In this document: in pieces, positions 15,023-23,286 of the stretch
Numbering within the stretch: the stretch's first letter is position 1
Layout: each line of letters opens with the position of its first letter
Source of the DNA: JAZDHV01 sp043810355
GTDB taxonomy: Archaea; Nanobdellota; Nanobdellia; Woesearchaeales; JAGVYU01
Reading direction: 5' to 3'
DNA: 29,403 nucleotides
NCBI GenBank assembly: GCA_043810355.1
Contig: JBDROB010000055.1
Location: 1-29,403, forward strand
Notes under the pieces: model-generated
The model's database searches: none
What the model was told of the DNA's origin: nothing
What the model saw: the letters and a program-made list of their open reading frames with translations, nothing else
Translations under genes and position numbers: made by a program

Positions 15023-15036
15023 ACGGGGGGAAGACA

Positions 15037-15546
15037 ATGAAGATAGGATTATTAGGTCCTGTTAATATTGATATATTCTGTAAAGTCTTGAAGTTTAAGA
15101 GACTGGATTATCTTAATCAGATAAATGAATTGGCAGGCAAGATAGCAAAAGGAAAGCATTCCATCGTGATAGTGCCTCATAAAGGATCAATCCAGAGCAT
15201 ATTCACCCAATATTATAAAAGATGCAAAGGAAGGAAAGTAATCGGAATCATCCCAAAGGATGATACTGAATGGGGAATTGACCATCTTGATCAGGAAATC
15301 TGCGATGAGATAGTAGATGCTGGCACTTGGAGAAATTCTCCTGAAAAACTGGATGAAGAGTCAGATATCTTAATATGCCTAGGATTTGGACCAGGATCAT
15401 TGGTTGAGATAGGGCAGACAAAATGGTTTAAGGTTGACAAGATCTACATAATAAGAGAATTTATCACACAAAAGCTGCCTGATGAGATCAATAGACAGCT
15501 TCCTATTGAATATATCTCATTTGAGGATCTGAAGAAAATTATTTAA
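15037..15546 (+). CDS. Putative Rossmann-like (SLOG/LOG-type) protein
   Basis: This 169-residue soluble alpha/beta protein opens with a strand and Gly loop (KIGLLGPVNIDIF). Later strands are IVIVPHKGS, KVIGIIPKDD and DILICLGFGPGSLVEI, the last being a Gly-rich loop that resembles the nucleotide-binding PGG-type loop of SLOG-superfamily proteins. The substrate is unknown and the family match is tentative. GGGGGG at 15025-15030 with 6 nt spacing to the ATG provides an unusual all-G ribosome site, similar to the one before the PurE-like gene. It is followed after 21 nt by a Lys-rich micro-ORF and then gatC, and may share their transcript. Confidence 0.65.
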   Translation: MKIGLLGPVNIDIFCKVLKFKRLDYLNQINELAGKIAKGKHSIVIVPHKGSIQSIFTQYYKRCKGRKVIGIIPKDDTEWGIDHLDQEICDEIVDAGTWRNSPEKLDEESDILICLGFGPGSLVEIGQTKWFKVDKIYIIREFITQKLPDEINRQLPIEYISFEDLKKII

Positions 15547-15567
15547 ATCAAAAAATTTATATCAAAA

Positions 15568-15717
15568 ATGGAAGATTTATTCGAAAAGAAGAAAAAGAAG
15601 AAAAAGAATAATATGTTTAGAGAGTTAGAGGAGCTTGAGGAAACATATGAATATGAAGAAGACTCAGACCTGCCTGTGCATGAAACATTTGTGAAAGGCA
15701 AGAGATACAAACAATGA
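15568..15717 (+). CDS. 49-residue Lys/Glu-rich small protein
   Basis: The frame from ATG 15568 to TGA 15715-15717 encodes 49 residues. It starts MEDLFE, runs into seven consecutive Lys, then an acidic stretch (FRELEELEETYEYEED) and a less biased tail LPVHETFVKGKRYKQ. A TATA-like AAATTTATAT lies only a few nucleotides before the ATG, and no ribosome site is clear. It lies between the Rossmann-like gene and gatC on the same strand. The polarised charge suggests a nucleic-acid or partner-binding peptide, but no family is recognised. Confidence 0.5.
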   Translation: MEDLFEKKKKKKKNNMFRELEELEETYEYEEDSDLPVHETFVKGKRYKQ

Positions 15718-15740
15718 ATTTCAATCAAATAATTTAATCA

Positions 15741-16079
15741 ATGAATATAATCAATAGATTAAAACAAAGGATGGCAATCAATGAGGGGAATCAATTGAAA
15801 GTTGACAAAAAGATGCTGGATCATGTAGCTGAATTAGCCAGATTGAAATTAACAGACAAAGAGATTGAGACATTCATTCCCCAATTCAAGGAAATTCTAA
15901 TTGCTTTTGCAGAACTAGACTCTATCAATGTTGACAATGTAAAGCCAAGCTTCCATCCTGTTGAGATAAAAAATGTGATGAGAGAAGACAAGGAAGAGAA
16001 ATGCTTATCACAGGAGGAGGCATTGTCAAATACCAAAAATAAGAAAGACGGATATTTCAAAGGACCGAGAGCTATCTAA
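15741..16079 (+). CDS. gatC: Asp-tRNA(Asn)/Glu-tRNA(Gln) amidotransferase subunit C
   Basis: GatC is the small stabilising subunit of the GatCAB transamidase, wrapping around the GatA-GatB interface. The 112-residue protein has the family pattern: VDKKMLDHVAELARLKLTDKEI, then QFKEILIAFAELDSINVDNVKPSFHP, and the C-terminal YFKGPRAI, which resembles the usual F-VP--I ending. It has about 15 extra N-terminal residues compared with most GatC, so translation could also start at the internal ATG at 15771. It is separated from gatA by the cyclophilin gene, which begins 1 nt after its stop. Confidence 0.9.
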   Translation: MNIINRLKQRMAINEGNQLKVDKKMLDHVAELARLKLTDKEIETFIPQFKEILIAFAELDSINVDNVKPSFHPVEIKNVMREDKEEKCLSQEEALSNTKNKKDGYFKGPRAI

Positions 16080-16080
16080 A

Positions 16081-16695
16081 ATGAATATGAAGATGGATAA
16101 AACATTTGTAGTAATAATTGTATTATTATTGATAGGGATTGCGGTCATTATGATTCCATCAATGGTTAGAGATTCAGATAATGATATAAAAGATAATAAA
16201 GAAGATATTGAGGGGGTAAAGATGGGGAATAGCATAGCTGTATTTGAGACATCAATGGGTGATTTTTCAATAGAATTATTTGAGGATAAGGCACCAATAA
16301 CAACTAAAAATTTTATTGATCTTACAAATAAAGGATTCTATGATGGATTGATATTCCATAGGGTGATTGAGGGATTTATGATCCAAGGAGGAGATCCAAA
16401 AGGAGACGGCACAGGAGGGCCTGGATATAAGATAAAAGATGAGTTTCATCCAAGCCTAAAACATGACAGTCCAGGAATATTGTCAATGGCAAATGCTGGC
16501 CCTGATACTGGAGGATCACAATTTTTTATTACACTAGCTGCAACACCATGGCTCAATGGCAAGCATGCAATATTCGGCAAAGTTACTGAAGGGATGGATG
16601 TTGTTGAAGCAATCGGAGAAGTAGAGACAAGAGCTGGTGACAAGCCATTAGAGGATGTTGTGGTCAAGAAAATCACTATACAATCTCCAGAATAA
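16081..16695 (+). CDS. Membrane-anchored cyclophilin-type peptidyl-prolyl isomerase
   Basis: This enzyme catalyses cis-trans isomerisation of X-Pro bonds. An uncleaved-looking TM anchor (about residues 8-27) is followed by a charged linker and a cyclophilin domain (about 52-203) of bacterial/archaeal short type. The active-site segments are FHRVIEGFMIQGGDP (Arg, Phe, Met, Gln), GSQFFIT and TPWLNGKHAIFGKV (Trp and His). With a positively charged N-terminus of few residues the domain should face outside, as a foldase for surface proteins. No lipobox Cys is present. It lies between gatC (1-nt gap) and gatA, an unrelated function apparently sharing the operon. ATGs at 16087 or 16093 are alternative starts. 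Confidence 0.9.
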   Translation: MNMKMDKTFVVIIVLLLIGIAVIMIPSMVRDSDNDIKDNKEDIEGVKMGNSIAVFETSMGDFSIELFEDKAPITTKNFIDLTNKGFYDGLIFHRVIEGFMIQGGDPKGDGTGGPGYKIKDEFHPSLKHDSPGILSMANAGPDTGGSQFFITLAATPWLNGKHAIFGKVTEGMDVVEAIGEVETRAGDKPLEDVVVKKITIQSPE

Positions 16696-16727
16696 GCCTA
16701 TTAAATCAAGAAGATTAAGAAGATAAA

Positions 16728-18155
16728 ATGAATGTGAATGATTTTGTTGAAAAAGTAAAAAAGAAAGAGATTGATGTAGTCAAGCATACAAAAGAAGTCA
16801 TTGAGAAAGTAAAAAAGATCAATAAAGAATTTAATCATTTTAATGTAATTTCTGAAGAACTTGCTTTAGAGCAGGCAAAGGCAATTGCTGATGGCAAGGT
16901 CAAGAAAGGAAAACTGCTTGGTGTTCCTGTATCTATCAAAGATTGCATCTGCGTCAAAGGAGTTGAGAGCAGGGCTGGATCAAAGATATTATCAGGATAT
17001 AAGCCGACATTCAATGCCACTGCAGTGCAGAGAGTGATTGATGAAGGAGCAATCATCATCGGAAAGACATCACAGGATGCATTCGGCTTTGGAAGCTTTT
17101 CAATAAATGTAGGATTAGGAATGAAGATTCCGTTAAATCCTTTTGACAAAGAAAGGACATGCGGAGGAAGTTCTGGTGGTTCAGGAGGAATAACCCAGAA
17201 AGCAGATTTTGTCCATGTAAGTTTAGGAGAGAGCACTGGTGGATCAATTGAATGCCCTTCATCTTTTTGCGGAGTGGTCGGATTCTGCCCAACCTATGGA
17301 AGAGTATCAAGATATGGGCTGATGGATTATGCCAATAGTCTTGATAAGATAGGGCCAATGGCAAAATCAGTAGAAGATGCTGCATTAATGCTTGAGATTA
17401 TAACAGGTTATGATAAAAAAGATACAACTTCTGTTGACAAGGAAAGTGAAGAGTTCACATCTTTTCTAAACAGAAGCATAAAAGGAATGAAGATTGGGCT
17501 GGTGAAGGAATCAATAGGGGAAGGTATAACAGATGAAGTTAAGAAAGAAGTGATGGCTTTGGCAGAAAAATTAGAAGCGCATGGAGCGATTGTCAAAGAG
17601 GTCAGCCTGCCAATCACATTCAAGTATGGAATTCCAGCATATTATCTGATATCCACAAGCGAGGCTTCAACTAATCTGGCAAAATACTGCGGAATGAGAT
17701 ATGGAGCAGAAGAAGTGTTGACAGGTGGATTCAATGAATATTTCACCAAAGTAAGGAGCAATAATTTTAATGCAGAATCAAAAAGAAGGATTATGCTAGG
17801 GACATTTGCAAGAATGGCAGGATATAGGGATGCATATTATATCAAGGCAACAAAAGTCAGGACAAAAATCATTGATGAGTACAAAAAATCATTTTCCAAA
17901 TTTGATTGCCTGATAAGTCCAACAATGCCATTTGTCGCGCCACGGCTGAAAGACATAGAGAGATTGACTCCATTGCAGAATTATCTGGCAGACATATTGA
18001 CTGTCGGTCCAAATCTGGCAGGAATACCTCATGCAAGTGTTCCAATCGGAACAATAGATGGAATGCCAGTAGGGATAATGATAATGGCAGATCATTTCAA
18101 TGAGTCAAAAGTAATCCAATTAGGAAGTGCAATAGAAGAGATAAACAAAAAATAA
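16728..18155 (+). CDS. gatA: Asp-tRNA(Asn)/Glu-tRNA(Gln) amidotransferase subunit A
   Basis: GatA is the amidase that releases ammonia from Gln or Asn and channels it to GatB. The 475-residue protein has the amidase-signature catalytic triad: Lys71 in SIKDC, Ser149 in GGSSGGSGG and nucleophile Ser173 in GESTGGSIECPSS. Length equals that of the family. GFCPTYGRVSRYGLM and LDKIGPMAKSVEDAALML are typical GatA segments that distinguish it from general amidases. It lies in a gatC - cyclophilin - gatA - zinc ribbon - amidohydrolase - gatB series on one strand. With aspS upstream, the block suggests Asn-tRNA made by transamidation. Confidence 0.95.
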   Translation: MNVNDFVEKVKKKEIDVVKHTKEVIEKVKKINKEFNHFNVISEELALEQAKAIADGKVKKGKLLGVPVSIKDCICVKGVESRAGSKILSGYKPTFNATAVQRVIDEGAIIIGKTSQDAFGFGSFSINVGLGMKIPLNPFDKERTCGGSSGGSGGITQKADFVHVSLGESTGGSIECPSSFCGVVGFCPTYGRVSRYGLMDYANSLDKIGPMAKSVEDAALMLEIITGYDKKDTTSVDKESEEFTSFLNRSIKGMKIGLVKESIGEGITDEVKKEVMALAEKLEAHGAIVKEVSLPITFKYGIPAYYLISTSEASTNLAKYCGMRYGAEEVLTGGFNEYFTKVRSNNFNAESKRRIMLGTFARMAGYRDAYYIKATKVRTKIIDEYKKSFSKFDCLISPTMPFVAPRLKDIERLTPLQNYLADILTVGPNLAGIPHASVPIGTIDGMPVGIMIMADHFNESKVIQLGSAIEEINKK

Positions 18156-18280
18156 AGTTTTTAATTAAAAAGTCAAATGAAAATAGTAAGAATTCAAGGT
18201 GAAATCAATACCAAATTGAATTCAGACTTAATTGTATTTAATAAATGATAAAAAATATATAAAGAATAAAAAGGATAAAC

Positions 18281-18421
18281 ATGGCAAGAAAAGATCCAGT
18301 TCCTTTAGGGAACCTGAAGAATGAGGATAAGGACAAGACATGTCCAGAATGCGGAAGTGAAGAGATAGAGTGGCAACATAGTGAATTAGTCTGCAAAAGG
18401 TGCGGATTGGTGATTGAATAA
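18281..18421 (+). CDS. 46-residue stand-alone TFIIB-type zinc ribbon
   Basis: ATG 18281 to TAA 18419-18421 encodes 46 residues. The C-terminal half is a four-Cys zinc ribbon, CPECG then 15 residues then CKRCGLVIE, closely like the N-terminal ribbon of archaeal TFB, which contacts the RNA polymerase dock domain. The cyclin-like core and B-finger of real TFB are absent. A TATA-like AAAAATATATAAAG lies about 18-30 nt upstream, suggesting its own leaderless start. The stop codon is 1 nt from the ATG of the next gene. It could modulate transcription initiation by competing with TFB, or be a generic zinc ribbon. The function is inference, and the coding call is strong. Confidence 0.75.
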   Translation: MARKDPVPLGNLKNEDKDKTCPECGSEEIEWQHSELVCKRCGLVIE

Positions 18422-18422
18422 A

Positions 18423-19118
18423 ATGTTGATGGAAAACATGACCTGGGTTGAAATAGAAGAAAAACTAAAAGAGACACAGACAGTTTTGATTCCAATAAGT
18501 TCATTAGAGCAACATGGACATCATCTTCCAATTTCGACAGATTGCGTAGAGGGTTACGAAGTAGCTAAAAAAGCAGCTGGAGAAACAAAAGTGTTATTAC
18601 ATCCGACTATAATGCTTGGCAATCAAAGAAAAAGTTATGGATATCCTGGATCAATCTCTATAAAAAAAAGCACACTTAAGAGTGTGGTTAAAGAGGTTTG
18701 TGAAAGTTTAATTTTTAATGGATTTAAGAAACTGATCTTTGTTTCAGGTCATGGAGGATCAAATCATTTAGAAGCAATTCAAGAAGCAATTGATGAAATG
18801 AATAATAAAAACATAAAAGTTATTGAACTGTTTGAAACTTTTTCAAAATTAGCAGAAGAACTAAATGAGAGTGAGCATGATGGGCATGCAGCTGAAAGCG
18901 AGACTTCACTAATGCTATATCTTGATCCTAAAAATGTAAAGATGAAAAAAGCAAAAGCATATGCTCCAAAATATCCTGATGACGGAACTTCAGAAGAATT
19001 CAGGAAATGCAATCCTATAGGTGTTAATGGAGACCCAACAAAAGCAACAAAAGAAAAAGGAAAGAGATTATTTGAGAAAGCAGTTGAAGAGGTTGTAAAA
19101 ATAGTTAAAAATGAGTGA
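18423..19118 (+). CDS. Creatininase-family amidohydrolase
   Basis: This 231-residue metal-dependent hydrolase has the creatininase fold. Its ligand motifs are SLEQHGHHLPISTD (Glu, His, Asp), FVSGHGGSNH (His) and HAAESETSLML (Glu). The family includes creatininase, the archaeal riboflavin/F420-pathway formamide hydrolase ArfB, and the mycofactocin peptidase MftE. Archaeal context makes an ArfB-like role possible, but nothing in the sequence settles it. ATG 18423 is chosen: it lies 1 nt after the zinc-ribbon stop. An in-frame TTG at 18414 falls inside the upstream gene, and ATG 18429 is also possible. The last 8 nt overlap gatB (ATGAGTGA), so the two are translationally coupled. Confidence 0.85.
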   Translation: MLMENMTWVEIEEKLKETQTVLIPISSLEQHGHHLPISTDCVEGYEVAKKAAGETKVLLHPTIMLGNQRKSYGYPGSISIKKSTLKSVVKEVCESLIFNGFKKLIFVSGHGGSNHLEAIQEAIDEMNNKNIKVIELFETFSKLAEELNESEHDGHAAESETSLMLYLDPKNVKMKKAKAYAPKYPDDGTSEEFRKCNPIGVNGDPTKATKEKGKRLFEKAVEEVVKIVKNE

Positions 19119-20532
19119 TTTTAAAAGCAATAATGTGATTGGGCTTGAGATACATATAGAGTTAGATACAAATACAAAAATATTCTGTCCTTGTTCTAGG
19201 AAATCAAAAGAAGATGAAGGACCAAACACAAGAGTTTGTGAAGTCTGCATCGGAGCACCTGGAAGCAAGCCAGTGCTTAATAAAAAAGTTGTTGAGTATG
19301 CCTTGAAATTAGGATTGGCATTGAACTGCAAGATCTCACCAGAACTAATATTCTCAAGAAAAAGCTATTTTTATCCAGATATGGCTAAGAATTATCAGAT
19401 TTCTCAATACGAGATTCCTCTTTGTGAAGGAGGATTTTTAGAGATAAGTTCAGGAAAGAAAATTGGGATAATCAGGGTTCATCTAGAAGAGGATCCAGCA
19501 GCAATGATACATCCAAAAGGAATGGAAAAGAGTCCATTTGTCTTGGTTGATTATAACAGAAGCGGGAATCCATTGGTAGAGGTTGTGACAAGACCAGATA
19601 TGGCAAGTCCAGATGAAGCAAGGGATTTTATGAAGAAACTGATCAAAATCTTAGGGTATTTGGAAATATTTGATATTGAAAATGGAATAATCAAAGCAGA
19701 TGCTAATATTTCTATAAAAGAATCTGGTTATGTAAGGAGTGAGGTTAAGAATATAACAGGATTTAAAGAGATTGAAAGAGCATTGAGATATGAAGTTGAA
19801 AGACAGAAAAAAGAAGTATCTGAAGGAAAGAGACTAGTCCAAGATACAAGGGCATGGGATTCTGATTTTGGAATAACAAGATTGATGAGGACTAAAGAGA
19901 CTGAAGCTGATTATGGATATATAATTGATCCTGATCTGGTTATAACTGAGATTACAAATGATTGGATTGATGAAGTGAGAGCAGAGATGCCTGAGCTTGG
20001 TCAGGATAAGGTCAAGAAATACATCAATGATTACAAGATTGACAAGATTGATGCTGAAGTGATTGCGGCAGAAAGATTATTAGCAGAGCTATTTGAGAAA
20101 GTTGCCAATGAGATTGATCCAATCTTGGCAGCAAAATGGCTGCGAAGGGAGCTGCTAAGGGTCTTGAATTATAACAAGAAAAGCATGAAAGACCTGCTTC
20201 TTGATGAAAGGCATATGATTGATCTCTTAAAGTTAGTTGAATCAGGAAAAATAACTGAGACTTCTGCACAGAAAATAATTGAAAAATTAGTCGAGAAACC
20301 ATTTGATGTAAACAAATATGTTGAAAAGGAAAAGTTAGGGGTTGTGTCTGACAAAAAAGAATTAGAGAAGCATTGCATGAAAGCGATAACAGAAAATCCT
20401 GAAGCTGTGAAAGAGTTTAAGGCTGGCAATCAGAAATCATTGAACTTCCTGATTGGAAAAATCATGCAGGCAACCAAAGGACAAGCAGATCCAAAAGAAG
20501 TCAATTCTGTGATGAATAAGCTGTTGAAATAA
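19111..20532 (+). CDS. gatB: Asp-tRNA(Asn)/Glu-tRNA(Gln) amidotransferase subunit B
   Basis: GatB phosphorylates the mischarged aminoacyl-tRNA and amidates it with ammonia from GatA. The 473-residue protein has the kinase/cradle domain signature (GLEIHIELDTNTKIFCPCS), zinc ligands from CPC and VCEVCIGAPGSKP, YFYPDMAKNYQISQYEIPLC, and HLEEDPAAM followed by VDYNRSGNPLVEVVT. The C-terminal helical and YqeY-like tail domain (about 330-473) that senses tRNA is complete and ends in DPKEVNSVMNKLLK. The start overlaps the amidohydrolase stop by 8 nt. It is GatB rather than GatE. Archaea normally use GatCAB for Asn-tRNA and GatDE for Gln-tRNA. Confidence 0.95.
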   Translation: MSDFKSNNVIGLEIHIELDTNTKIFCPCSRKSKEDEGPNTRVCEVCIGAPGSKPVLNKKVVEYALKLGLALNCKISPELIFSRKSYFYPDMAKNYQISQYEIPLCEGGFLEISSGKKIGIIRVHLEEDPAAMIHPKGMEKSPFVLVDYNRSGNPLVEVVTRPDMASPDEARDFMKKLIKILGYLEIFDIENGIIKADANISIKESGYVRSEVKNITGFKEIERALRYEVERQKKEVSEGKRLVQDTRAWDSDFGITRLMRTKETEADYGYIIDPDLVITEITNDWIDEVRAEMPELGQDKVKKYINDYKIDKIDAEVIAAERLLAELFEKVANEIDPILAAKWLRRELLRVLNYNKKSMKDLLLDERHMIDLLKLVESGKITETSAQKIIEKLVEKPFDVNKYVEKEKLGVVSDKKELEKHCMKAITENPEAVKEFKAGNQKSLNFLIGKIMQATKGQADPKEVNSVMNKLLK

Positions 20533-20630
20533 AAGAAAAAGCCAAAAGAAAAAACAAGAAAGAAAAAATACATTAATGAGAAAGAATAATAAAATAATAA
20601 GGAAGAATTAAATAAAACTAAAAGAAAAAA

Positions 20631-21791
20631 TCAAGCAACTTTTCCAAAATCTTCAATAGCCTTTTCTAAATTGTTTGCCATTGAATCCTTGCTTCTTTGA
20701 TAGAATGGATAGACATTTCTTCCGACCCACATGTTTGTGGCAGCCTGGAAAAGAAGGTTAACAGCCTCAAAGAATTCAGCTGATGGGGAATTATATCTGA
20801 TACTAGGATCCATCAAAGTCCTAAAATCAGCGACATTCTCTGCTTTTGCCTGTTTTTTAGCACGCTGGATCTCACCATACCATCCTGGATTTAGTTCTAC
20901 AACCTTATCCCTAATCCTCTGCTTGCTAACACCTAATCCAAATGCAAGTAACCTGTCTTCATGCCAAGTGCAGACTGCATCAGCTAATTCATCCATAGGA
21001 CGGCCATTGTCCATATATGTTATGTATTCAACTTTACCATCTTCCCTTGTAAAACCTCTTGATGCTGCATAGTCTGTCATGATCTTGCTTGCATTTCTTG
21101 TTGAAGCATTGATTCTGGCAAATCTTTCATCAGTTATTCCCATCATATCCTGAATTTCAGCTCTTGCAGGATATCTGTCATCTGGCTCAAATTTGGTGCT
21201 ATAGTCTAGAATTGGAATCAAATCTGGAGGGATATCATCACCAGGTTTAAAATTTGCAGGAAGCCCTAGATCTTCCATGGTTATCTCGCCAGCCGCTATT
21301 CTTTTCCAGACAGAAGAGGCTTTGCCTAACCTGTTTCTTGAAATGAATTCAACAGGCTGGACATAAGCTTGAGTCAAAGAGTCAGGATTTGCAGCTTTTC
21401 TTGGATCACCAAACATAGAGTAATCCCAGCCAACTCCTTCCTGATGTTCTGGCAAGACCCTGTTCACAAATTTAACTCTCATTGTAGTTGGAGCAATTCC
21501 TCTCTTGACTGCTTCTTTTGCAGTTATTTGCTCTCCTTGATCTGTAACTAATCCTAAATAATGGCTGGCTATACCTTGTTTGTGCAATAACTCAAAATTA
21601 AATCCAGCCATAAGGCAGACAGTGCTATTATCTAATTTAATTGGGGGAGTAATTGTGCCCCAATCAAAAACAGAAAATACAGGCCTGTAAGTCATGTCAG
21701 CCACACCATAAGATGTTCTTGATGGTTCGTCAAGAATTCCAATTCTCTTAACACTTGTACCTTTTTCAATTGTCCTTAAATAATCCGGCAT
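20631..21791 (-). CDS. purC: Divergent SAICAR synthetase PurC
   Basis: PurC condenses CAIR with aspartate using ATP. This 386-residue version is longer than typical PurC (about 235-300). Recognisable family features are SVFDWGTITPPIKL near residue 40, MAGFNFELL and HYLGLV, the sugar/nucleotide segment APTTMRVKFVNRVLPE, and later GKVEYITYMDNGRPMDELADAVCTW, which replaces the usual acidic -DE(I/T)- motif. It is the last gene of the purine operon. Its ribosome site GAGGTGAATAAAAATG is ideal. The protein is relatively Lys-poor compared with neighbouring non-purine genes. Assignment to PurC is by motif reading and is less certain than for purB. Confidence 0.75.
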   Translation of the reverse strand: MPDYLRTIEKGTSVKRIGILDEPSRTSYGVADMTYRPVFSVFDWGTITPPIKLDNSTVCLMAGFNFELLHKQGIASHYLGLVTDQGEQITAKEAVKRGIAPTTMRVKFVNRVLPEHQEGVGWDYSMFGDPRKAANPDSLTQAYVQPVEFISRNRLGKASSVWKRIAAGEITMEDLGLPANFKPGDDIPPDLIPILDYSTKFEPDDRYPARAEIQDMMGITDERFARINASTRNASKIMTDYAASRGFTREDGKVEYITYMDNGRPMDELADAVCTWHEDRLLAFGLGVSKQRIRDKVVELNPGWYGEIQRAKKQAKAENVADFRTLMDPSIRYNSPSAEFFEAVNLLFQAATNMWVGRNVYPFYQRSKDSMANNLEKAIEDFGKVA

Positions 21792-21819
21792 TTTTATTCA
21801 CCTCATATTATTAAATATT

Positions 21820-23277
21820 TTATTTCCATAATCCTTTATATTTATCTTTTAATCTTTCAACAGTCAATCGAGTGTTTTCAACTGCAAGCCCTGTGTATAG
21901 CTTTATGTCACGCAGATGCATTCTTTGGTCTTCTGTAAAAGAATGATACCATTCAGACTTGAATTCAGGATCTTCAAGAGCAACTGTTACCAAATTTCTT
22001 CCTGACCTAACAGCTTCTCTAGCATACCCTTTTACAGCAGAGTGAGCATTCTTAAAATTATGCGATTTAAGAATCGCATTCATTGCCTCTGCTGGCATTG
22101 CATTTGCTGAACTTAAATGCCTGTCCATTGCAGCTTCATTCACTGCAAGATTGCCCATTGTCTTATCCATTCTTTTCAATGCATCATATACAATAGCGAT
22201 TGTTGTCTGTGGTTCATATCTTGCCATAACTGATCCTCTTAAATCCCTTTGATGATCTGAAACCTGCAAATGATAAATCAGGTTCATTCCAGCTATTACC
22301 TGTTCCCATATTCCATTAACATTCTCAAACTGGATTGGATTATTTTTAGAAGGGTCTGCTGAGCTTCCTCCAAGCCTTTCTTTAGTCTCCCTTCCACTAA
22401 CTTCAGAAATCTCTGATCTCTGCAAGTCCCTCATTGTGTTTGCCATATCTGCAAGAACACCCATCATAGTAACAAATGAATTTGCATAATCAGCCAGTTC
22501 TTCCTTGCTTACAACTTGATTGGAGTGAGGGCATACTTTCAGGTGAAGAAGGGTTTCAACAATATGTCTTTCAAACTCTCTTACTTTATCCAGCCCAATA
22601 ACAGTTCCAACTGAAGCATATGTTCCTACAATACCTGAAATCTTTCCTTGAAGACTGTCAGCAGCCTCATACATTCTGTCAATTCTTGTGTCTAGCCTGC
22701 TTGCATATATTGCTATGCTTTGCCCAAATGTTATTGGAGAAGTAAATTGTCCATGAGTCCTTCCAACCTGGACCCTGTCTGCATACTGTTCAGCCAGATC
22801 AACAAGAGTTTTCAGCATGATTTTTGCTTTTGGCAATACAACATCATATACTACTTTTTTGAAACACCAGTTCCTCGCAGTATCAAGTATGTCATAAGAA
22901 GTTGTTCCAGGATGCATTTTATCTCGAGTATCTTGACTTACATACTTGCCAAGTTCTGCAATAACAGCAAGTTGATCGTGTCTCAGCTCTCCTTCTAAAT
23001 CATCTGCATTTGCAGGACTGAACTGCAAATAGGCATTTTGCATCTCCTGCACATTTTGGACATTAGCCATCCCAAACTGGTGTCTTGCTACCATCAATTG
23101 AACTTGGACATTTGCACATGCTTTCCACTGCGCTGCTCCAGAAATGTGTGCAGCAATATCATTATCCCAATATTTGTAGTCTAAAGGATGTATCATCATC
23201 TGCCGCTGTTCCCTTAGCTCTGTAGTTAAGTGAGCAACTTGCTGTTCCAGTTGTTCGTAACTTGGTTTGTCTGTCAT
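21820..23277 (-). CDS. purB: Adenylosuccinate lyase PurB
   Basis: PurB splits fumarate from SAICAR and from adenylosuccinate. The 485-residue protein belongs to the fumarase/aspartase superfamily: MHPGTTSYDILDTA (about 120), GRTHGQFTSPITFGQ (about 170) and the signature GSSADPSKNNPI (about 310), where the usual Met is replaced by Asp. An N-terminal helical extension of about 25 residues (EQLEQQVAHLTTEL) is coiled-coil-like. GAGGT lies upstream of the ATG with 6 nt spacing, and the gap from purH-C is only 9 nt. It follows purH and precedes purC in the operon and would act after PurC. Confidence 0.9.
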   Translation of the reverse strand: MTDKPSYEQLEQQVAHLTTELREQRQMMIHPLDYKYWDNDIAAHISGAAQWKACANVQVQLMVARHQFGMANVQNVQEMQNAYLQFSPANADDLEGELRHDQLAVIAELGKYVSQDTRDKMHPGTTSYDILDTARNWCFKKVVYDVVLPKAKIMLKTLVDLAEQYADRVQVGRTHGQFTSPITFGQSIAIYASRLDTRIDRMYEAADSLQGKISGIVGTYASVGTVIGLDKVREFERHIVETLLHLKVCPHSNQVVSKEELADYANSFVTMMGVLADMANTMRDLQRSEISEVSGRETKERLGGSSADPSKNNPIQFENVNGIWEQVIAGMNLIYHLQVSDHQRDLRGSVMARYEPQTTIAIVYDALKRMDKTMGNLAVNEAAMDRHLSSANAMPAEAMNAILKSHNFKNAHSAVKGYAREAVRSGRNLVTVALEDPEFKSEWYHSFTEDQRMHLRDIKLYTGLAVENTRLTVERLKDKYKGLWK

Positions 23278-23286
23278 ATTAATACC

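Noticed and set aside
16835..17236. Long minus-strand frame inside gatA
   Set aside because: The plus strand encodes an intact GatA with its catalytic triad, so this is a reverse-frame shadow.
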